DNA from: a virus
DNA: 29,435 nucleotides
Virus record (IMG/VR): IMGVR_UViG_3300009164_003735
Coordinates: 1 to 29,435 of that record
Direction: 5' to 3' (one strand)
The notes under the pieces are model-generated. The model did no database searches and was not told the origin of the DNA. It saw nothing but the letters and a program-made list of their open reading frames with translations. The position numbers and the translations under genes are program-made. Shown here one piece after another: positions 1 through 6,233 of the stretch; position 1 is the stretch's first letter, and every line of letters begins with the position of its first letter.

Positions 1-1
1 C

Positions 2-244
2 GACACAGCAATGCAAATGATCGAACGCAAGTTCGCAGATGCAGGTTACACTGTGCCACAGATTGTTTTCTGGAACCTAAACAGTTCAGACAACGTGCCT
101 GTTAAGGCTGACAAGAGTGGTGCGGCTTTGGTAAGTGGATTTAGCCCAAGTATAATGACCAGTTTGCTGTCCGCTGATTTGGATCAATTCACTCCAGAAG
201 GTATCATGCTTAAGACTGTAATGGTCCCACGCTACGATATCTAA
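2..244 (+). CDS. DUF2828-type protein, C-terminal fragment
   Basis: The reading frame is open from the left edge, so the gene starts before the window; the first ATG at 11 is internal. The visible 80 residues contain the pattern IVFWNLN, then a VSGFSPSIM stretch, then a short tail ending in a tyrosine-containing MVPRYDI. This matches my memory of the end of DUF2828 (a von Willebrand A/TROVE-like family found in T4-like marine phages, bacteria and eukaryotes), where the FWN and SGFS motifs are conserved. Function in phage is not established. A strong terminator follows 16 bases after the stop, so this gene ends its transcript. Family call is by motif, not by alignment. Confidence 0.72.
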   Translation, partial: DTAMQMIERKFADAGYTVPQIVFWNLNSSDNVPVKADKSGAALVSGFSPSIMTSLLSADLDQFTPEGIMLKTVMVPRYDI

Positions 245-260
245 AAAACAATGTTTTTAG

Positions 261-286
261 ATAGCACCTTTGGGTGCTATTTTTTT
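261..286 (+). terminator. intrinsic terminator after the DUF2828 gene
   Basis: Perfect 8-bp stem ATAGCACC/GGTGCTAT with a TTTG loop, followed by a run of six or more T. It lies 16 bases after the stop codon at 242-244 and separates this gene from the unit beginning at 356. Confidence 0.9.
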
Positions 287-355
287 AGATTAACAGACGC
301 TGTAATAAATAGTTATTTTGTACAAGAACAATGATAATTTTAAAGAAAATGTTAA

Positions 356-1135
356 ATGAGTGTAGAGAAAATAGAATATTATTTAGGTAAAGATGAGTTT
401 AAAGACAAGTACTTTAAATCGGAGTTTCCTTCTGCATATCAGGACATATTTTCAAAAAAAATAAATCCTGAAGAATATCGATCTGCCGTGTTACGAATAA
501 ATCAATGGTATCCTGATATAACTTTTGCTTTTAATAACCTTGGTTATAGAAGTAATTTTGATTACAATGTTGAAGAATTAAAAAACAAAAAAATAATATT
601 ATGTTTAGGTTGTACTGATACTTTTGGTATAAATCTAAACTACAATGATATATGGCCTACCAATCTTTCGAAACAGATGCCCGACCACGTAGTGTTAAAC
701 ATGGGAATAATTGGAGGGAGTTGCGATACAATGTCAAGGGTACTTGTAAAAATAACTCAAGTATTGAGCGAAGAGATAACAGCAGTATGTGTCCTTTGGC
801 CGCATAACAACAGGCGAGAATTTGTCAGTAAAGAATTTACAGGAATAATTACATCTCATGATGGAGAAATAGTTCCGTACGAAGATTATTGGGATTTTAT
901 AGATTGGAAATCAGATAACTACAACATTTTTAAAAATAAACACCTAATAACAAATATTGCCAAAGCTAATAATTTTAGCCTGTTTGACTTAACAATAAAC
1001 AGATTTGATAAACGTGTGCCGTTTGACTTTGCAGGAAAATACTATGCATTGGGTACAAATAGTCATACTGCAATTTCTAATTATTTTTATAAGAAAATAA
1101 TGGGGCTTCCGAGCTTATTTGAAAATGGCAAGTAA
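356..1135 (+). CDS. SGNH/GDSL-hydrolase-like protein
   Basis: 259 aa. Residues 80-91 (a hydrophobic strand, then LGCTDTFG) resemble block I of phage SGNH-like proteins, usually LGCSFTYG, followed by W at 100. A glycine-rich NMGIIGGS at about 115-122 fits block II, and a late SH in GTNSHTAIS near the C-terminus could supply the catalytic histidine. Known SGNH enzymes hydrolyse esters or acetyl groups on lipids, glycans or peptides. Oddity: the usual nucleophile serine is replaced by threonine at 87, so activity is uncertain. The ATG has only a weak Shine-Dalgarno sequence. The gene is visibly more AT-rich than the early cluster at 1676-4160, and its 3' end overlaps the next gene by 11 bases. 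Confidence 0.6.
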   Translation: MSVEKIEYYLGKDEFKDKYFKSEFPSAYQDIFSKKINPEEYRSAVLRINQWYPDITFAFNNLGYRSNFDYNVEELKNKKIILCLGCTDTFGINLNYNDIWPTNLSKQMPDHVVLNMGIIGGSCDTMSRVLVKITQVLSEEITAVCVLWPHNNRREFVSKEFTGIITSHDGEIVPYEDYWDFIDWKSDNYNIFKNKHLITNIAKANNFSLFDLTINRFDKRVPFDFAGKYYALGTNSHTAISNYFYKKIMGLPSLFENGK

Positions 1136-1487
1136 AACTACATTCTTTTTTTATTTTTCCGGTGGCAATGCAGATTCTATGGTAAGTATTAAACATAAAA
1201 AATATTCCAAAATAGATGCAAAAGTAGATAAAGTTATTGAGTTTGATTCTTATTCAAGTTGGTTCGTTCCTACTGCATTTGAGATTAAAAATAATTCAGC
1301 CAATAGCATAGTTTTCATTGGTGTAAGTTCTTTTGTAGAAGGTATATCAGCTAAAAAACAGCTATTGAAAACACTGAGCAAAAAGTTAAACGGAAATCAT
1401 ATTACAGACTTATTAAATACAACTACCTTAAATTCCGGCGATGAACTTACATTACGATGCAAGGGATATATAATCAACCTTAGTTAG
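1125..1487 (+). CDS. hypothetical protein, possibly beta-rich
   Basis: 120 aa from ATG 1125; a TTG at 1119 is possible but less likely. It overlaps the end of the SGNH-like gene by 11 bases, which suggests translational coupling. I do not recognise the family. The sequence has an aromatic N-terminus (FFFYFSGG), alternating hydrophobic strands and several Ser/Thr/Asn-rich stretches, with no cysteine cluster, no nucleotide-binding loop and no convincing transmembrane helix. Position suggests a joint role with the SGNH-like protein. Confidence 0.55.
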   Translation: MASKTTFFFYFSGGNADSMVSIKHKKYSKIDAKVDKVIEFDSYSSWFVPTAFEIKNNSANSIVFIGVSSFVEGISAKKQLLKTLSKKLNGNHITDLLNTTTLNSGDELTLRCKGYIINLS

Positions 1488-1490
1488 TTT

Positions 1491-1498
1491 TATAAATA
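1491..1498 (+). promoter_or_regulatory. T4-like late promoter box TATAAATA with overlapping hairpin
   Basis: Exact TATAAATA just after the stop at 1487. It overlaps the left arm of a 7-bp perfect inverted repeat, ATAAACT (1496-1502) and AGTTTAT (1511-1517), which extends inward by a G-U and a C-G pair. No start codon follows within the usual distance, so the box may be inactive or may serve the metallopeptidase gene at 1676. Confidence 0.4.
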
Positions 1499-1583
1499 AA
1501 CTGCGGCTGTAGTTTATATGTAAAACATTGCCTCCAAGCAAAAAAGAAAGTTCGTTACTTGCCCGGCCGCTTCAATTACACCC

Positions 1584-1606
1584 AGGACCTATGGTCCTAT
1601 TCTTTT
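1584..1606 (+). terminator. possible weak intrinsic terminator
   Basis: Perfect 6-bp stem AGGACC/GGTCCT with a TAT loop (1584-1598), followed by the U-rich ATTCTTTT. It sits between the 356-1487 unit and the sigma70 promoter at 1620, where a terminator would be expected. The U-tract is interrupted. Confidence 0.45.
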
Positions 1607-1619
1607 GATTATGCAACAG

Positions 1620-1648
1620 TTGACACTTTAGTTAAAAACCAGTATAAT
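1620..1648 (+). promoter_or_regulatory. consensus sigma70 promoter
   Basis: TTGACA at 1620-1625, a 17-base spacer and TATAAT at 1643-1648: both hexamers perfect at the ideal spacing. Predicted transcription start near 1655, giving a leader of about 21 bases that holds the Shine-Dalgarno sequence AAAAGG (1665-1670) and ATG 1676. It decides the start of the downstream gene. Confidence 0.85.
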
Positions 1649-1675
1649 ACTTACATTGTACAACAAAAGGCAACT

Positions 1676-2077
1676 ATGGAATATCTTGTAAAATCGCGCA
1701 GTGAAAAAACTAAAAAATTTATTAATGCTATTTTACCAAGCATGATCCGTCAGTTGGGGCTTGAGCGTAGTCGTAAATTTTTACTAATTGATGTGTGCCG
1801 ATTAGAACACGACAAAGGACTTACTACATCATTAGCTGGATTAGACTCGTATGTGATTGCCCTACATCCTGCAAAGTGGCAAGAAATGGGTATTACTTTA
1901 GCACACGAAATGGTACATGTTAAACAACTTGCCAGAGGCACATTGAAGGCAGATGGCGGTGATAAATGGTGGAGAGGCAAAAAGTACAGTAAACGTACTA
2001 AGTACTTAGATATGCCCTGGGAGATTGATGCCTTTGCAAGGCAAGAACTTATTTTTCGTAGATCATTAGAGGAGTAA
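1676..2077 (+). CDS. HExxH zinc metallopeptidase-like protein (paralogue 1)
   Basis: 133 aa. The zinc motif HEMVH lies in LAHEMVHVKQLARG, and a second motif WEIDAF further on supplies a likely Glu ligand; the same HExxH plus E-x-D/G-A arrangement occurs in two other genes of this window (22680, 27550). The family is small phage zincin-like peptidases of unknown substrate. I chose ATG 1676 over a longer in-frame reading beginning with TTG 1559, because a perfect sigma70 promoter lies inside that extension, AAAAGG sits 5 bases before ATG 1676, and the extension has no ATG. The next gene begins 5 bases after the stop, with its ribosome site GAGGAG across the stop codon, so the two are probably co-transcribed. 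Confidence 0.75.
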   Translation: MEYLVKSRSEKTKKFINAILPSMIRQLGLERSRKFLLIDVCRLEHDKGLTTSLAGLDSYVIALHPAKWQEMGITLAHEMVHVKQLARGTLKADGGDKWWRGKKYSKRTKYLDMPWEIDAFARQELIFRRSLEE

Positions 2078-2082
2078 CTACA

Positions 2083-2271
2083 ATGTTAAAAGAGAAAAGA
2101 GAAAAATTAGAGAAAGAATTAATTGCAGCCAACGATGAGGCCGCAGAGCACTATCTCACTATCAATGGCGATAATGCCAATGAAGAATATATTAAACGTC
2201 GAAATCGAATTATGAATTTGCACTACGAAATTAGTATACTTTTCCGTTTGACAAGTAAAGGTCATCAATAA
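2083..2271 (+). CDS. small charged helical protein
   Basis: 62 aa, with GAGGAG upstream at about 2069-2074 and ATG 2083. The N-terminal third is a run of Lys/Glu with Leu spacing (MLKEKREKLEKELIAA), typical of a coiled coil, and a second helical segment follows. No family is recognised. It lies in the early-type operon starting at 1676, with 5-base and 15-base gaps to its neighbours. A small adaptor or host-takeover protein would fit, but this is only context. Confidence 0.7.
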   Translation: MLKEKREKLEKELIAANDEAAEHYLTINGDNANEEYIKRRNRIMNLHYEISILFRLTSKGHQ

Positions 2272-2286
2272 TCATTGGAGGTTAAT

Positions 2287-2754
2287 ATGCCTTGGATTGA
2301 AAATGTAGCTGCCGCTGATATCCCGACAGGGTTCCATCACGCGGCTGGCGAAAATAGTATGCTGATCAGTATTGTGGATCCAGCCAGCTGGAGACCTGAA
2401 GCCAAGCATCAGTTTAAAGAGCGTCACAACTTTGAGTTCTTGGATATTGAAGAAAAGGACTTTGCCTTGGACGAAGCTATGCGTTGTAGTTATGAGCAGG
2501 CTGCAGAGCTTGTTCGACTACTGCAACACGCATTGGCTAATCGTATGAACGTGGTTGTTCATTGCTATGCTGGCATTTGCCGTTCTGGTGCGGTCTGTGA
2601 GGTAGGAGTCATGATGGGCTTTGACGACACTGAAAGATTCCGTAGTCCAAATCTTTTGGTTAAACATCGAATGATGAAGACGTTGGGCTGGACGTATGAT
2701 CCGGACGAAAAGCCAAACTTAGATGACTGGCGCACCTTTAAATCAGTTGACTAA
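2287..2754 (+). CDS. dual-specificity/tyrosine phosphatase-like protein
   Basis: 155 aa. The signature VVVHCYAGICRSGAV at about residues 93-107 is the CX5R phosphate-binding loop (HCxxGxxRS) of cysteine phosphatases, with the catalytic Cys and Arg both present. An acidic stretch earlier (LDIEEKDFALDE) could supply the general acid. Proteins of this class remove phosphate from Tyr or Ser/Thr, and phage members are common though their targets are unknown. ATG 2287 is preferred to TTG 2275 because GGAGG (2277-2281) is correctly spaced for it. The next promoter overlaps the last codons. Confidence 0.85.
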   Translation: MPWIENVAAADIPTGFHHAAGENSMLISIVDPASWRPEAKHQFKERHNFEFLDIEEKDFALDEAMRCSYEQAAELVRLLQHALANRMNVVVHCYAGICRSGAVCEVGVMMGFDDTERFRSPNLLVKHRMMKTLGWTYDPDEKPNLDDWRTFKSVD

Positions 2755-2775
2755 TCTCTAAGCCTGTGTTATAAT
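2747..2775 (+). promoter_or_regulatory. strong sigma70 promoter
   Basis: TTGACT at 2747-2752, 17-base spacer, perfect TATAAT at 2770-2775. Predicted start near 2782, about 20 bases before ATG 2803, which has AAAGGA upstream. The -35 box overlaps the last codons and stop of the phosphatase gene. Likely drives the 2803-4160 unit. Confidence 0.85.
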
Positions 2776-2802
2776 GTTACATTAAACAGTAAAGGACATA
2801 CT

Positions 2803-2976
2803 ATGGCAGGCAAAGCAAAATCGGTTTATTTGACTATAAACCCAAAAGGCACATTTAAAACAGTATTTCATAAGATGTTCTTTGATGCTAAAGCATACAA
2901 CGAATATGTTAAGTCAGATGAGTTTAAAGCCAAATGGCCTGCAGAAGAGTTTGATATTGTAAAAGAAACTTACTAA
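2803..2976 (+). CDS. small basic hypothetical protein (57 aa)
   Basis: ATG 2803 preceded by AAAGGA (2791-2796); stop TAA 2974-2976. First gene behind the promoter at 2747, and the next gene's AAGGAGG follows directly after its stop. The protein starts MAGKAKSVYLTINPKG and holds many aromatic and lysine residues with a KWPAEEF segment near the end. I recognise no family. Placement as the first gene of an early-type transcript, with proper signals on both sides, supports it as real despite its length. Confidence 0.75.
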   Translation: MAGKAKSVYLTINPKGTFKTVFHKMFFDAKAYNEYVKSDEFKAKWPAEEFDIVKETY

Positions 2977-2988
2977 AAAGGAGGCAAT

Positions 2989-3576
2989 ATGCCAAGTGTA
3001 TTCTTAGTAAGCGACACGCACTTTGGACACACAGGTGTATGCCGCTTTACCCGTAACGATGGTGTTACAAAATTACGTCCATGGGATGATGCAGATGAAA
3101 TGGACGAAGCCATGGTCAAGGCTTGGAATGACCGTGTCAAGCCTACTGATAAGGTCTACCATTTAGGTGACGTTGTGATCAACCGTAAGGCATTGAAAAT
3201 CTTACATCGATTAAACGGTGACAAAGTGTTAATACGCGGCAACCATGATATCTTTCGTGATGACGAGTACAGACAATACTTCCGTGAATTACGTGCCTAC
3301 CACGTTATGAACGGACTTATTTTAAGTCATATTCCATTGCACCCAGAGTCATTAGGCCGGTTCGGTACTAACATTCACGGTCACTTACACGCTAATCGTG
3401 TAATGATGGAACCTGCAGGTAAGTATGGAATTCCTGTAGTTGATACTCGCTACCACTGCGTTTGCGTGGAACAACTTCCGGATTTTGCTCCTATCTTATT
3501 TGAAGATGTCATTAAACGCATTGAAGCAGAGGGCGGCACTGTTGGCTTTAAGAGTGGCAACGGACCAACGATGTAA
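2989..3576 (+). CDS. calcineurin-like metallophosphoesterase (small, phage type)
   Basis: 195 aa. Full metallophosphoesterase motif set: SDTHFGH near residue 8 (D-x-H), YHLGDVV (GD), IRGNHD (GNHD), LSHIPLH and NIHGHLH (GHLH). These bind the two metal ions of the active site. Family members act on phosphodiesters or nucleotides; YfcE/MPP-like proteins are the nearest general group I can name. AAGGAGG at 2979-2984 gives a very strong ribosome site for ATG 2989. A second, larger enzyme of the superfamily is encoded at 24937. The substrate cannot be read from sequence. Confidence 0.9.
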   Translation: MPSVFLVSDTHFGHTGVCRFTRNDGVTKLRPWDDADEMDEAMVKAWNDRVKPTDKVYHLGDVVINRKALKILHRLNGDKVLIRGNHDIFRDDEYRQYFRELRAYHVMNGLILSHIPLHPESLGRFGTNIHGHLHANRVMMEPAGKYGIPVVDTRYHCVCVEQLPDFAPILFEDVIKRIEAEGGTVGFKSGNGPTM

Positions 3577-3577
3577 T

Positions 3578-3694
3578 ATGACATATATTACAAATAAGTA
3601 CAAATCCATCCGACTGCCCAATGAACCGGGCATGTTGGAATGGTTAATCGAAATGTATCCTAATTCAGGATACTACATTGTAGAGGTAATATAA
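3578..3694 (+). CDS. small hypothetical protein (38 aa)
   Basis: ATG 3578 follows the previous stop by one base, and the stop TAA 3692-3694 lies one base before the next ATG at 3696. The exact fit between two certain genes supports a real gene. The product begins MTYITNKYKSIRLPN and contains an LEWLIEMYPNSGYYIVEV segment that could form a helix followed by a strand. No family is recognised. A longer in-frame reading would start at 3440 inside the phosphoesterase gene and is unlikely. Confidence 0.6.
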   Translation: MTYITNKYKSIRLPNEPGMLEWLIEMYPNSGYYIVEVI

Positions 3695-3695
3695 T

Positions 3696-4160
3696 ATGCC
3701 AAAGTGTTATCAATTAATTGGAGTTCCGGGCAGTGGAAAAAGTACCTGGTTTTTAAATCAAGATTGGGCAGTCACGTGTGTCTACATTAACACTGATAAG
3801 TGGGTTGAAGTTTACGCCAAGGAAGTAGGTCGAACCTACTCCGAAGTATTCGTAGATTTTATGCCCACTGCTGTAGACTTGATGGCTAAAGAAGTTATTG
3901 CGGCCCGTGAATTAAAACGTGATATCATTTGGGATCAAACCAGTACAACTGTAAAAAGTCGTGCCCGTAAGTTTAACATGTTACCCGACTACGAACATAT
4001 TGCTGTAGTGTTTAAGACGCCTGAACACACAGAACTTATTCGTCGGTTAGGCAGTCGCCCCGGAAAAGACATTCCAGATCATGTTGTTGCCAGTATGATT
4101 GCCAGTTGGGAAGATCCAACTGAAGAAGAAGGATTTACAGAGATTTGGTATGCAGGTTAA
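3696..4160 (+). CDS. P-loop kinase, AAA_33/polynucleotide-kinase-like
   Basis: 154 aa. The Walker A loop GVPGSGKST at residues 9-17 begins the protein; INTDKW follows, then a hydrophobic strand with IIWDQTSTT (Walker-B-like position) and an R-rich lid (RRLGSRPGKDIPDHVV). This layout matches the AAA_33 group that includes the kinase domain of T4 polynucleotide kinase (PseT). No phosphatase domain is attached, but phosphatase-like and phosphoesterase genes lie directly upstream, so an end-repair or nucleotide-salvage role is possible by inference. AGAGGT precedes the ATG. Last gene before a strong terminator. Confidence 0.85.
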   Translation: MPKCYQLIGVPGSGKSTWFLNQDWAVTCVYINTDKWVEVYAKEVGRTYSEVFVDFMPTAVDLMAKEVIAARELKRDIIWDQTSTTVKSRARKFNMLPDYEHIAVVFKTPEHTELIRRLGSRPGKDIPDHVVASMIASWEDPTEEEGFTEIWYAG

Positions 4161-4187
4161 AATAGGACCTTTAGGTCCTATTTTTTT
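4161..4187 (+). terminator. strong intrinsic terminator ending the left early cluster
   Basis: Perfect 9-bp stem AATAGGACC/GGTCCTATT with a TTTA loop, followed by seven T, directly after the kinase stop at 4160. It marks the left edge of the late-type metabolic island. Confidence 0.92.
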
Positions 4188-4206
4188 GGCTATGCATTCT
4201 TGATCC

Positions 4207-4214
4207 TATAAATA
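4207..4214 (+). promoter_or_regulatory. T4-like late promoter box
   Basis: CTATAAATATTAGATAC contains an exact TATAAATA, 21 bases before ATG 4236. In T4 such boxes are read by host RNA polymerase carrying gp55 and gp33, so this predicts late expression of the 4236-5538 pair. Confidence 0.82.
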
Positions 4215-4235
4215 TTAGATACATTTGGAGTGGCA

Positions 4236-5000
4236 ATGAATTTATTTAGGAATCGAACACAAGAAGAGCGTGATACTATTGTGTCAAACTTTAAAGATGT
4301 TATTAGTCTTGAACAGGTACTGACTAAAGACGATATCAACGAACTATTAGAATTATACAAAACTCGATCAAATAAAATACACAAAAACACAGGTCCAGTA
4401 ACCAGCGAGTTGCGAGACGATTTTAATAATATTCCTGTACTTAAAAAGATTTTTGAAAAAGTAAAAGAAGAAATTGGCGAGTGCAAAATATACACTGCTT
4501 TCTTTTTTGATGTAGTTAGCCCGCATATTATACACAATGACGATGATAAATTAGGACCTGTGACGTATAAAGGTATCACTATTCCACTTCAAATAGAATA
4601 CGAAGAAGGATACGATGAAGGGCAACATCCGTATCTATGTTTCTTTGATCAATACTATCTTGAAGGACCAAGTAAGTTTTTTGGTGGCGCACCTCGAGAA
4701 ATCGAATCTTATTATAACACACCAATATACGAGTACAGTCAAGTACATAATAAAAGTACAGAACCGTTAAGTAGAGATATTTTTAACCAATACTTAACAC
4801 ATTGCCAGTACTTTTGGTTTAACGGTCTCAGTTTCCAATCTGCACAGCCTTGGATTCCGGGAAATGTAATAGTGTTTGACGCTGTGAGATTACATTGTGC
4901 AAGTAATTTTAAAACTCAAAACATTAAAAGAAAGATAGGCATTAGTATGTTCACTTACTTAGGTGAAATGCCAAAGGATCAAAAATATGTTAAACAATGA
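4236..5000 (+). CDS. 2-oxoglutarate/Fe(II) oxygenase-like protein
   Basis: 254 aa. The double-stranded beta-helix metal site is visible: H100-x-D102 in IIHNDDD, distal H220 in FDAVRLHCAS, and R232 in KRKIGIS, which would bind 2-oxoglutarate. Between them IPLQIEY and IPGNVIVFD fit core strands. Such enzymes hydroxylate amino acids, lipids or small molecules; phytanoyl-CoA- or Asp/Asn-hydroxylase-like members are frequent in marine phages. ATG 4236 is chosen over GTG 4230 because TGGAG (4226-4230) is spaced for it and overlaps the GTG. It overlaps the next oxygenase gene by 14 bases, suggesting coupled production of two oxygenases. Confidence 0.78.
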   Translation: MNLFRNRTQEERDTIVSNFKDVISLEQVLTKDDINELLELYKTRSNKIHKNTGPVTSELRDDFNNIPVLKKIFEKVKEEIGECKIYTAFFFDVVSPHIIHNDDDKLGPVTYKGITIPLQIEYEEGYDEGQHPYLCFFDQYYLEGPSKFFGGAPREIESYYNTPIYEYSQVHNKSTEPLSRDIFNQYLTHCQYFWFNGLSFQSAQPWIPGNVIVFDAVRLHCASNFKTQNIKRKIGISMFTYLGEMPKDQKYVKQ

Positions 5001-5538
5001 GTATGCCTACAAAATTGATATTGATCTTGATATAGATTATTTAAAAAAATTAGTTCTTGAAACAGAACATCCCACAGTTGAAGGATTACATCCGCACCAA
5101 CGCCTTGTTGAGCTTGATGATTATATGCGTTCACTAAAAGAACGTTTTCCATTCTTAAGTGCTATGTATAATATATACGACTGCCGTCCCGGTGTAGATA
5201 TACCATTGCATATTGATGCCGCAAGAGATTGTGCGTTTAATATTCCTATTATAGGAACTGAAGATTCTCATACTATATTTTACAAATTAAAAGACGATGG
5301 AGAATCTGAATTCCTGCCAACTCGAGTTTATAACATTATTAAGTCTCCAGTTGAAGAAACTTTTAAATTTACACTGACTTCTCCTACATTGATAAACAAT
5401 ACCGTACCACACGCAGTTAAAAACGGAAACCAGCGTCGAGTAATCATCAGCTGGAGTGTGAACAAGAACCACTCTTTTTCACAAGCAAAAGAGCTGTTTA
5501 AAAAAGCTATTAGTGTGGATGTTGCAACCTTGCAATAG
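4987..5538 (+). CDS. 2OG-Fe(II) oxygenase, aspartyl/asparaginyl beta-hydroxylase-like
   Basis: 183 aa from ATG 4987, preceded by AAGGA at 4975-4979; an upstream ATG at 4963 adds eight residues. H75-x-D77 lies in IPLHIDAARD, distal H132 in VPHAVKNG and the 2OG-binding Arg at 140/141 in NQRRVIISW. This is the compact layout of Asp/Asn beta-hydroxylase-type phage oxygenases. The substrate is unknown. It forms a two-gene late unit with 4236. Its last 29 bases overlap, tail to tail, the end of a third oxygenase gene on the other strand. Confidence 0.8.
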   Translation: MLNNEYAYKIDIDLDIDYLKKLVLETEHPTVEGLHPHQRLVELDDYMRSLKERFPFLSAMYNIYDCRPGVDIPLHIDAARDCAFNIPIIGTEDSHTIFYKLKDDGESEFLPTRVYNIIKSPVEETFKFTLTSPTLINNTVPHAVKNGNQRRVIISWSVNKNHSFSQAKELFKKAISVDVATLQ

Positions 5539-6223
5539 CCTTTGCTACGTTGGCTGAATTAAAAGGAATATTCATAATTAAATGGATACTGTCATTAGTC
5601 CAGCTAATTGTTCTATGAGTTTTACGTGTGTTAATATAATAAGCACGACCCATTTCAATAGGTAGTTTTCGATCAGTATCGATGAGCCAGTCGTATTGCA
5701 AAGGTGCGCAGTTATTTAAAAACACTGCAATCCTGAAACTTTCACGAGGCATAGTAGGATGATCTCGATGCGGGACAAAATAGCCACCAATATTTGATTT
5801 AATTAAAAATGTTCTGCCAATAGGTTGGAATTCGTCAAGTAACGGTTGTAAACTTTTACATTGATCGTAGACCACTGTCTTTTCTACAAAATCATTTTCG
5901 CTTAATCTTCGACCAGCTTCCATACTTGCTTGTGGAAGGCTGGGATTGTCTGTGTGACTTTTACCAGGTAAGTTTGACAACACTAAACCTTGTCTATTAT
6001 TGGGCTTGTCGGTTCTTGGCAAATAGTCAACCCAGTCGTTATCAAACTGTGCAACTTCTCGCATAAATTGTCCACAATTAATTTTAATATTCAATGGCTC
6101 GAAATCACCAAGATTTAGCAATGCTAATTCATTAGCGACTGTTTCGAGTGTAACTTGACTAACATCGAATTTAGGGGCTTTGCCGCTATGTCCAGGCGGA
6201 ACTACTTTATTTGAATCTGTCAT
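5510..6223 (-). CDS. aspartyl beta-hydroxylase-like 2OG-Fe(II) protein
   Basis: 237 aa. GGYFVPHRDHP at about 146-156 holds H152-x-D154 and RKTHRTISW holds the distal H203. The usual Arg of the RIHL motif is replaced by Ser at 212 (NDSIHLIMN), so 2-oxoglutarate binding may differ or be lost; the relative at 11558 keeps this Arg. Family members hydroxylate Asp/Asn in proteins or small molecules. AAGGAGG (6229-6235) gives an excellent ribosome site. Last gene of a leftward three-gene unit (7902 to 5510) with the nitroreductase fusion just upstream. The N-terminal 20 residues are polar and probably disordered. Confidence 0.78.
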   Translation of the reverse strand: MTDSNKVVPPGHSGKAPKFDVSQVTLETVANELALLNLGDFEPLNIKINCGQFMREVAQFDNDWVDYLPRTDKPNNRQGLVLSNLPGKSHTDNPSLPQASMEAGRRLSENDFVEKTVVYDQCKSLQPLLDEFQPIGRTFLIKSNIGGYFVPHRDHPTMPRESFRIAVFLNNCAPLQYDWLIDTDRKLPIEMGRAYYINTRKTHRTISWTNDSIHLIMNIPFNSANVAKAIARLQHPH

Positions 6224-6233
6224 ACAGACCTCC

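Noticed and set aside
1559-1675. N-terminal extension of the first metallopeptidase from TTG 1559
   Set aside because: It lacks ATG, contains a perfect sigma70 promoter and a hairpin, and ATG 1676 has a well-placed AAAAGG.
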